DNA from: Sphingomonas gilva
Lineage (GTDB): Bacteria > Pseudomonadota > Alphaproteobacteria > Sphingomonadales > Sphingomonadaceae
Direction: 5' to 3'
DNA length: 64,000 nt
NCBI RefSeq assembly: GCF_003515075.1
Contig: NZ_QWLV01000003.1
Location: forward strand, 62,001-126,000
The notes under the pieces are model-generated. The model made no database searches. It was given only the letters and a program-made list of their open reading frames with translations, and had not been told where the DNA came from. Positions 58,601-64,000 of the stretch are shown in pieces. How positions within the stretch are numbered: the stretch's first letter is position 1; every line of letters begins with the position of its first letter. The position numbers and the translations under genes are program-made.

Positions 58601-58619
58601 CGCGCCCGGCATGGGCGCG
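58601..58619 (-). promoter_or_regulatory. leader hairpin upstream of rpsD
   Basis: CGCGCCC pairs with GGGCGCG across a five-base loop, 32 bases before the rpsD ATG. Ribosomal-protein leaders often carry autoregulatory structures, but this one is short and its role is unproven. Confidence 0.35.
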
Positions 58620-58761
58620 ATCATTCCCGGTCATCGCTCTGCCGAAGGCAGGGCCGCCGCTTCACCGGGGTGCGGGGCCGTTTGCGAAGGCGCGCGGGTA
58701 TACGCGGGAACGTCCGGAGTCAAGCTGGACGCCTCCGCCATCGCGGCCTAGTGCGCTCGCC

Positions 58762-59076
58762 ATGCAGGACCCCATTCTTCCCGGCCCCGAATGCACGACG
58801 ATGGCCGAGGTCCGCCGCGGCGTCGACGCGGTGGACAGGGCGCTGATCGCGCTGATCGCCCGCCGCTTCGCCTATATGGACGCCGCCGCGCGGATCAAGC
58901 CGACGCGCGGCACCGTTCGCGACGAGGCGCGCAAGGCGCAGGTGATCGCCAATGTCCGCGCGCATGCCACCGCGGCCGGCGTGCCCGAGGCGCCGATCGC
59001 CGACATCTGGAACCGCCTGATCGAGGCGTCGATCGCCTATGAACTAGAGGCGTTCGACGCCGTCCGATCATCCTGA
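58762..59076 (+). CDS. chorismate mutase (AroQ/PchB type)
   Basis: A 104-residue all-helical AroQ-fold protein. MAEVRRGVDAVDRALIALIARR carries the leading Arg and the hydrophobic helix of chorismate mutases, followed by AAARIKPTRGTVRDEAR with the active-site Lys and Arg. The early ECTTMAEVR region resembles PchB, so isochorismate-pyruvate lyase activity is possible, but without a siderophore cluster nearby chorismate mutase for Phe/Tyr synthesis is more likely. No good ribosome site is seen; ATG at 58801 is an alternative start. Confidence 0.85.
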   Translation: MQDPILPGPECTTMAEVRRGVDAVDRALIALIARRFAYMDAAARIKPTRGTVRDEARKAQVIANVRAHATAAGVPEAPIADIWNRLIEASIAYELEAFDAVRSS

Positions 59077-59115
59077 GCAGCGACCGAGCTCGTCGAAGGC
59101 GCGTGTCGCAGGACC
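59068..59115. repeat. fragment of a dispersed sphingomonad repeat
   Basis: TCATCCTGAGCAGCGACCGA followed by GCTCGTCGAAGGCGCGTGTC and a short tail: related to the left arm of the glmM-thiD element. It covers the end of the chorismate mutase gene and the gap to the convergent trmJ. Confidence 0.5.
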
Positions 59116-59119
59116 AGCG

Positions 59120-59839
59120 CTAGCGCCGCCTGGGCGAAAGGGCGGAGAACACGCCCCGCAGCGTCCGCACCTCCTGGCTGGTCCAGCCGGGCTTGGTGAG
59201 GAGCGTCCTCAGCGTCCGCCGGGTCGACGGCGCGCGCGAGGGCGGATGGAAGAAGTCGGCCGCCTCCAGCAGCGCGTCGAGCTGGCCGATCATGCCGTCG
59301 AGCTCGCCCTGCGGCGCGGGGGGATCGATCTCGGTGGACGGCGGGCTGGCCAGGCTCTCGCCCTTCGACCATTCATAGGCGATCAGGATCACCGCCTGGG
59401 CCAGGTTGAGGCTGCCGAATTCGGGATTGATCGGCACGGTGACGATCTGCCGCGCGACCGCGACGTCGTCGGTCTCCAGCCCCGATCGTTCGGGCCCGAA
59501 CAGGATCGCCGAACGCCCGGCCTGCGCGCGGATCGCCGCCGCCGCCTGCTCGGGGGTCACCACCGGCTTGGTCACGCCGCGCTTGCGCACCGTGGTGGCG
59601 AAGACATGCGCGCAGTCGGCGACCGCATCGGCCACCGTTCCGAACACCCGCGCCCGTTCGAGCACGATGTCCGCGCCGGAGGCGGCGGGGCCGGCGGACG
59701 GGTTGGGCCAGCCGTCGCGCGGGCTGACCAGGCGCAGCTCGGTCAGCCCGAAATTGAGCATCGCCCGCGCCGCCTTGCCGATATTCTCGCCCAGTTGCGG
59801 GCGGACGAGAACGATGATGGGGGGCGTGAGAGATTTCAA
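59120..59839 (-). CDS. trmJ: tRNA (cytidine/uridine-2'-O-)-methyltransferase TrmJ
   Basis: A SPOUT-class methyltransferase that modifies position 32 of tRNAs. Visible marks are PIIVLVRPQLGENIGKAARAM, LRLVSPRDGWP, FGPERSGLETDD and the knotted SAM site VPINPEFGSLNLAQAV. I place an independent start at TTG 59839 (MKSLTPPIIVLV), preceded by GGGAGGGAC, giving 239 residues, close to the usual 240-250. However, the frame is open upstream without a stop and continues into a GIY-YIG gene, so a 357-residue fusion (59120-60193) may also be made. Confidence 0.9.
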   Translation of the reverse strand: MKSLTPPIIVLVRPQLGENIGKAARAMLNFGLTELRLVSPRDGWPNPSAGPAASGADIVLERARVFGTVADAVADCAHVFATTVRKRGVTKPVVTPEQAAAAIRAQAGRSAILFGPERSGLETDDVAVARQIVTVPINPEFGSLNLAQAVILIAYEWSKGESLASPPSTEIDPPAPQGELDGMIGQLDALLEAADFFHPPSRAPSTRRTLRTLLTKPGWTSQEVRTLRGVFSALSPRRR

Positions 59840-60193
59840 ATCGCCCTGTCCCTCCCGTTCGTCCCGAGTAGGCGTCGAGCTTGTCGAGACGCCGTATCGA
59901 GGGATTGGCTCCGCAAACCGTTTCTTCGCCGCGGCGGATAGCGTCGCCCAGTCTCCCCGGAAAAGGGCTTCCTTTTTTGCCCGCGACCAGTTCTTGACCT
60001 GGAGTTCGACGCGAATTGCTTCCTCCCGCGTGGGAAAGCTTTCCGACCACATTAGAGTGACTGGCCGGCGCGTCTGGGTATAGCCTGCGATCTCGCCAGC
60101 TTGGTGCTGGGCGAACCGGAAATCCAGATCTTCGGTATGCGCGGTGTAGTAGGTGCCATCGGAGCAGCGCAGGACATAAGCGAAGAAGCTCAT
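59840..60193 (-). CDS. GIY-YIG nuclease-like domain, in frame with trmJ (no stop of its own)
   Basis: Residues 1-95 of the open frame are a compact GIY-YIG domain of the YhbQ type: FAYVLRCSDGTYYTAHTEDL (the GIY-YIG pair appears as YVL...YYT), RFAQHQAGEIAGYTQTRRPV and SFPTREEAIRVELQVKNWSR. Family members of this size stand alone as putative nucleases. Here the domain is followed by PRYGVSTSSTPTRDEREG, which is the translation of a dispersed palindromic repeat, and runs without a stop into trmJ. The catalytic signature is degenerate (His at the usual Gly of the second part), so nuclease activity is uncertain. Confidence 0.75.
59851..59905. repeat. dispersed palindromic repeat, copy A (inside the GIY-YIG/trmJ frame)
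   Basis: Core GTTCGTCCCGAGTA, then stem GGCGTC, loop GAGCTTGTCGA, stem GACGCC, then GTATCGAGGG. It is inverted relative to copy B at 60207 and differs from it by paired changes in the stem. Confidence 0.8.
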
Positions 60194-60206
60194 CGCTGGA
60201 GCCTAT

Positions 60207-60260
60207 CCCTCCCTCGATACGCCATCTCGACAAGCTCGATGGCTACTCGGGACGAACGGA
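60207..60260. repeat. dispersed palindromic repeat, copy B (between GIY-YIG gene and nrdR)
   Basis: Read on the minus strand it matches copy A except that the stem is GCCATC...GATGGC. The two copies thus bracket the GIY-YIG domain in opposite orientation. Confidence 0.8.
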
Positions 60261-60281
60261 GTGTGAAGGCCGCCAAGTTGG

Positions 60282-60758
60282 TCACCCCCTGCCCACCTCG
60301 GTCACGTTCCCGGCGAACTCCTCGAAATCGCGCGCCTCGGTGAAGTCCTTGTAGACGCTGGCGAAGCGGATATAGGCGACCGAATCGAGGCCTTTCAGCC
60401 CCTCCATCACCATCTCGCCGATGCGCGTGGAGGTCACCTCGCCCTCGCCCTGCGTCTCCAGCTGGCGCTGAATGCCCGAGACCAGCTTGTCGATCCGCAC
60501 CTGGTCGATCGGGCGCTTGCGGCAGGCGATCGAGACCGAGCGCAGCAGCTTGTCGCGCTCGAACGGCTCGCGCCGCATGCCGCCTTCGGCGCCACCGCTC
60601 TTGAGCACCACCAGCTCGCGCAGCTGGATGCGCTCGAAGGTGGTGAAGCGCGCGGCGCAGCCTTCGCACTGGCGCCGGCGGCGAATCGCCGCGCCGTCCT
60701 CGGTTGGTCGCGAATCCTTTACCTGGCTGTCCTCATGGCCGCAGAACGGGCAGCGCAT
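60282..60758 (-). CDS. nrdR: transcriptional repressor NrdR
   Basis: A 158-residue repressor of ribonucleotide reductase genes. The N-terminal zinc ribbon has Cys3, Cys6, Cys31 and Cys34 ([18 protein letters not shown]), followed by the ATP-cone domain (VVLKSGG...REPFERDKL). Located 44 bases after glyA, the usual alphaproteobacterial order. Confidence 0.97.
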   Translation of the reverse strand: MRCPFCGHEDSQVKDSRPTEDGAAIRRRRQCEGCAARFTTFERIQLRELVVLKSGGAEGGMRREPFERDKLLRSVSIACRKRPIDQVRIDKLVSGIQRQLETQGEGEVTSTRIGEMVMEGLKGLDSVAYIRFASVYKDFTEARDFEEFAGNVTEVGRG

Positions 60759-60802
60759 CTATTGCTCCTGCCGGAGAAGCGATGCGCGCACGCGCAAAGG
60801 CA

Positions 60803-62119
60803 TCAGATGCCTTCCGGGTAGATCGGGAAGCGCGCGCACAATGCCCGCACCCGCGCGTTCACCGCCTGCTCCACCTTCGCGTCGCCCTGCTCGCCGTTCT
60901 TCCTGAGGCCGTCGAGCACGTCGGCGACCATGTTGCCGATCTCGCGGAATTCGGCGACGCCGAAGCCGCGGGTGGTGCCGGCGGGAGAGCCGACGCGGAT
61001 GCCGCTGGTCTTGACCGGCGGCAGCGGATCGTTGGGGATGCCGTTCTTGTTGCAGGTGATGCCGGCGCGCTCCAGCGCCTCGTCGGCGTCCTTGCCGGTG
61101 ACGCCGAGCGGAGTCAGATCGACCAGCGCCAGATGCGTGTCGGTGCCGCCCGAGACCAGGTTGGCGCCGCGCTCCTTCAAGGTCGCCGCCAGCACCTTGG
61201 CGTTCTCCACCACCGCGCGGATATAGCCCTTGTATTCGGGCTGCAGCGCCTCGCCGAAGGCGACCGCCTTGGCCGCGATGACGTGCATCAGCGGGCCGCC
61301 CTGAAGGCCCGGGAACACCGCCGAGTTGATCTTCTTCGCGATCGCCTCGTCATCGGTCATCACCATGCCGCCGCGCGGGCCGCGCAGCGTCTTGTGCGTC
61401 GTGGTGGTGACGACGTGCGCGTGGCCGAACGGGGTCGGGTGCAGCCCGCCCGCGACGATTCCCGCGAAATGCGCCATGTCGACCATGAACAGCGCGCCGA
61501 CCTCGTCCGCGATGGCGCGGAAGCGGGCGAAATCGATGATCCGCGGATAGGCGGAGCCGCCGGTGATGATCAGCTTGGGGCGATGCTCCCTGGCCAGCCG
61601 CTCGACCTCGTCGAAGTCGATCAGATGATCGTCGGCGCGCACGCCGTATTGGACGGCGTTGAACCATTTGCCCGACATCGCCGCCTTGGCGCCGTGGGTC
61701 AGATGGCCGCCGGCATCGAGGCTGAGGCCCATGATGGTGTCGCCGGGCCTGGTCAGCGCCAGCATCACCGCGCCGTTCGCCTGCGCGCCCGAATGCGGCT
61801 GGACGTTGGCGTGAGCACAGCCGAACAGCTGCTTTGCGCGCTCGATCGCCAGCGTCTCGACCTCGTCGGAAGGGTGGCAGCCCTGATAATAGCGCTTGCC
61901 CGGATAGCCTTCGGCGTACTTGTTGGTGAAGACCGAGCCTTGCGCCTCCAGCACCGCCTTCGACACGATATTCTCGGACGCGATCAGCTCGATCTGGCTC
62001 TGCTCGCGCTCCAGCTCGTGCGCCACGCCGGCGAACACCGCCGCGTCGGCATCGGCCAGGCCGCGGGTGAAGAAGCCGTCCGGCTGGACGTCGTTGGAAG
62101 CGGTGGGTCGGCTGCTCAT
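60803..62119 (-). CDS. glyA: serine hydroxymethyltransferase
   Basis: A 438-residue PLP enzyme interconverting serine and glycine with folate. The PLP lysine is in [26 protein letters not shown] and the N-terminal [12 protein letters not shown] are family marks. The ATG overlaps the rpiB stop by four bases (ATGA). Confidence 0.98.
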   Translation of the reverse strand: MSSRPTASNDVQPDGFFTRGLADADAAVFAGVAHELEREQSQIELIASENIVSKAVLEAQGSVFTNKYAEGYPGKRYYQGCHPSDEVETLAIERAKQLFGCAHANVQPHSGAQANGAVMLALTRPGDTIMGLSLDAGGHLTHGAKAAMSGKWFNAVQYGVRADDHLIDFDEVERLAREHRPKLIITGGSAYPRIIDFARFRAIADEVGALFMVDMAHFAGIVAGGLHPTPFGHAHVVTTTTHKTLRGPRGGMVMTDDEAIAKKINSAVFPGLQGGPLMHVIAAKAVAFGEALQPEYKGYIRAVVENAKVLAATLKERGANLVSGGTDTHLALVDLTPLGVTGKDADEALERAGITCNKNGIPNDPLPPVKTSGIRVGSPAGTTRGFGVAEFREIGNMVADVLDGLRKNGEQGDAKVEQAVNARVRALCARFPIYPEGI

Positions 62120-62568
62120 GCGGGTTCCTCGTCAAGCGCGGGTTGGCCCAGCTTGGCGACGCGCGGGGTGTGGCGGTCGCCCAGAAAGGCGGTGGAAAGG
62201 AAGGCGGCCAGGCAGGCCTTGGCCAGCTCCGGGCCGATCAGCCGCGCGCCCATCGCGATGATGTTGGCGTCGTTGTGGCTGCGCGCGAGCGCCGCCGAAA
62301 GCGGCTCCGACACCAGGGCGCAGCGCGCGGCCGGATGGCGGTTGGCGGCGATGGCGATGCCGATCCCCGATCCGCACAAGGCGACGCCGCGCTCCGCCTT
62401 GCCCTCGGCGACGGCGTTGGCGACTCGGTAGCCGTAATCGGGATAGTCGACGCTCGCGCTGCCGTGCGTGCCGAGGTCGACGACCTCATGCCCCTCGCCG
62501 CGCGCCCATTCGGCGAGCAGCGACTTCATCTCCACGGCGGCGTGGTCGGCGGCGAAAGCGATCTTCAT
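62116..62568 (-). CDS. rpiB: ribose-5-phosphate isomerase B
   Basis: A 150-residue isomerase of the pentose phosphate pathway. [12 protein letters not shown] and the catalytic cysteine loop [15 protein letters not shown] are diagnostic, and [16 protein letters not shown] completes the RpiB fold. First gene of rpiB-glyA-nrdR. The divergent sigma-factor gene starts 86 bases away. Confidence 0.96.
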   Translation of the reverse strand: MKIAFAADHAAVEMKSLLAEWARGEGHEVVDLGTHGSASVDYPDYGYRVANAVAEGKAERGVALCGSGIGIAIAANRHPAARCALVSEPLSAALARSHNDANIIAMGARLIGPELAKACLAAFLSTAFLGDRHTPRVAKLGQPALDEEPA

Positions 62569-62654
62569 GGCGGCGCTTTAGACCTCTCGCTCACGCTTCG
62601 CCACCCGCGTTTCGCCGATTGCCGCGACGATCCGCCACGACTAGGTTCGCCCGC

Positions 62655-63227
62655 GTGACCGCGACCGACGCCAGCGACGATGCCCGTGCCCGGTTGACCG
62701 CCGCGCTGGTCCGCGCCGGCGAGGGCGACCGTTCGGCGCTGCGCCAGGTCTATCAAGCGACCCATGCGAAGCTGTTCGGCATCATCCTGCGTATCTGCGG
62801 TGAAAGGCAGGCGGCGGAAGACGTGTTGCAGGACGTGTACCTCACCATCTGGCGGCGCGCCGGCGCGTTCGATCCCGGCCGCGCCAGCCCGATCACCTGG
62901 ATGGCGACGATCGCGCGCAACCGGGCGATCGACCGCGTCCGTTCGTCCGCCATCCGCCGCACCGAGCCGGAGGACGCGGCGCTGGCGGTGGCGGACGAAT
63001 CGCCCCTCGCGCCCGAACTGATCACCCAGGCGCAGGCGGCGACCCGGCTGCACGGCTGTCTCGACACGCTGGAGGAGCGCCAGCAGGCGGCGATCCGCAC
63101 CGCCTTTTTCGACGGGCTGACCTATGCCGAGCTGGCCGAGCGCCAGGCGGTGCCGCTGGGCACGGTCAAGAGCTGGATCCGGCGCGGCATGATGAAGCTG
63201 AAGGAGTGCCTCGGCGATGTCCGCTGA
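62655..63227 (+). CDS. ECF-family RNA polymerase sigma factor
   Basis: A 190-residue extracytoplasmic-function sigma factor. Region 2 spans about residues 20-90 (LFGIILRICGERQAAEDVLQDVYLTIW, then ITWMATIARNRAIDRVR) and region 4 about 135-185 (FFDGLTYAELAERQAVPLGTVKSWIRRGMMKL). It belongs near the SigK/RpoE-like group that pairs with RskA-type anti-sigma factors, encoded next with an 11-base overlap. The start is probably GTG at 62655; a TTG at 62619 is a weaker alternative. Confidence 0.92.
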   Translation: MTATDASDDARARLTAALVRAGEGDRSALRQVYQATHAKLFGIILRICGERQAAEDVLQDVYLTIWRRAGAFDPGRASPITWMATIARNRAIDRVRSSAIRRTEPEDAALAVADESPLAPELITQAQAATRLHGCLDTLEERQQAAIRTAFFDGLTYAELAERQAVPLGTVKSWIRRGMMKLKECLGDVR

Positions 63228-63912
63228 CGCGCTCCCGGAACACGACGCGCTCGCCGCCGAGCTGGCGCTGGGGCTGCTGGAGGGCGAGGAGCGCGCCGCC
63301 GCGCTGCGCCGCGTGCTCGCCGAGCCCGAATTCGCCCGCGCCGTGTCCGATTGGCGCGACCGGCTGGCGCCGCTGTTCGATCTCGTGCCGGATATGGCGC
63401 CCTCGGCCGATCTCTGGGCGCGGATCGACGCCGCGCTGGACGGCCGCGCTGCCTCCCCTCAGCGCACCGGCTTCTGGAAGGGCGCGGCCGCCGCAGCGCT
63501 CGCCGCGGCCGCCGCGCTTGCCGGGGTGCTGGTGCTGCGCCCGGCGCCGCCGCCGCAGATCGTCACCCAGCCCGCCCCGCCGCGCCTCGCCGCCCCGCTG
63601 ATGCCCGAAGGCGCCTCCGGCACGATGATGGCGAGCTACGATCCCGGCCATGCGATGCTGCGCATCCGCGCGGAGACGATGCCCGACGATGGCCGGATGC
63701 CCGAATTGTGGGTCATTCCCGAAGGCGGCGAGCCGCATTCGCTGGGCATGATCAGGCAGGCGGGGACGACCGAGATGGCGATGCCCGCCGAGCTTAAGGC
63801 CTGGCTGGTCGATGGCGCGACGCTCGCCGTCACGCTCGAGCCCGCCACCGGCTCGCCCACCGGCAAGCCGACCGGGCCGATGATCGCCAGCGGCACGCTC
63901 ACCACCGTCTGA
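63217..63912 (+). CDS. RskA-type anti-sigma factor
   Basis: A 231-residue inner-membrane protein. The N-terminal cytoplasmic part (1-85; AAELALGLLEGEERAAALRR, then DLWARIDAAL) is the anti-sigma domain without zinc ligands, one transmembrane helix spans about 88-107, and the periplasmic C-terminal part (ELWVIPEGGEPHSLGMI) is the RskA domain. It should hold the upstream sigma factor inactive until an envelope signal triggers its cleavage. The final 88 bases of the window after it show no gene. Confidence 0.9.
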   Translation: MSADALPEHDALAAELALGLLEGEERAAALRRVLAEPEFARAVSDWRDRLAPLFDLVPDMAPSADLWARIDAALDGRAASPQRTGFWKGAAAAALAAAAALAGVLVLRPAPPPQIVTQPAPPRLAAPLMPEGASGTMMASYDPGHAMLRIRAETMPDDGRMPELWVIPEGGEPHSLGMIRQAGTTEMAMPAELKAWLVDGATLAVTLEPATGSPTGKPTGPMIASGTLTTV

Positions 63913-64000
63913 GGCATCCGCCCGCTGCGCTCCGCCGTATCTCGGCCGGGCGCTTCCTCTTTCGCGCCCGCAGCCAAGGGACAGGGCGGCGCCGCTGGCG

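Noticed and set aside
63913..64000. Start of a further gene at the right end
   Set aside because: No start codon with a ribosome site and no recognisable coding pattern in the last 88 bases.

Overview
The window reads as a chromosomal segment of a high-GC alphaproteobacterium, most likely a sphingomonad (Sphingomonas/Novosphingobium type). Supporting signs: a ccrM DNA methyltransferase with CtrA-like and GANTC sites upstream, a large TonB-dependent receptor next to tryptophan-halogenase-like genes, a ManD whose catalytic residues sit one position from those of the Novosphingobium enzyme, a XylD close to the Caulobacter one, and small palindromic intergenic repeats of sphingomonad style. No tRNA, rRNA, CRISPR array, insertion sequence or prophage was seen. 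No gap between genes exceeds 200 bases. Family names come from motif recognition, not from a database search.

Bases 1-29560 form a glucuronoxylan utilisation locus built of facing and diverging operons. On the minus strand, manD, a hexuronate MFS transporter, a GH10 xylanase and a two-domain SGNH/NodB carbohydrate esterase run as one unit. Diverging from manD are a GH67 alpha-glucuronidase and a DUF6445 gene. A 1181-residue TonB-dependent receptor (minus) diverges from a five-gene plus-strand operon: three tryptophan-halogenase-like flavoproteins, a GH43 lipoprotein and a GH9 enzyme. A GH3 enzyme (minus) diverges from a LacI regulator, which is followed by a sugar/H+ symporter and xylonate dehydratase xylD, facing a xylonolactonase-like gene. 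Seven copies of an imperfect palindrome (ideal form TGGTAGCGCTACCA) lie at the operon starts and once inside lacI. I infer one LacI-type regulon: xylan is trimmed outside and in the periplasm, oligosaccharides enter through the receptor, glucuronate is routed via ExuT/ManD and xylose through the oxidative xylonate route. The middle halogenase paralogue has lost both catalytic residues, and the role of the halogenases in a xylan locus is not explained by known biochemistry.

Bases 29669-64000 are mostly housekeeping: nadB, a lipoprotein class A beta-lactamase, polA, a cation/proton antiporter, a polysaccharide flippase, purH, ferredoxin, an S4 RNA-binding protein, a Suv3-type helicase, a GST-fold protein, a lipase-like hydrolase, a dicarboxylate symporter, glmM, a ThiD-VOC fusion, rnhB, ccrM, folP, an SDR, a sigma-54-type response regulator with altered motifs, an M28 peptidase-aguA-aguB operon, rpsD, a chorismate mutase, and an rpiB-glyA-nrdR-GIY-YIG/trmJ run, ending with an ECF sigma factor and its RskA-like anti-sigma factor. 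Notable here are a repeat-mediated in-frame join of a GIY-YIG gene to trmJ, two copies of that repeat with compensatory stem changes, and a ccrM promoter carrying a DnaA box, two GANTC sites and CtrA half-sites.
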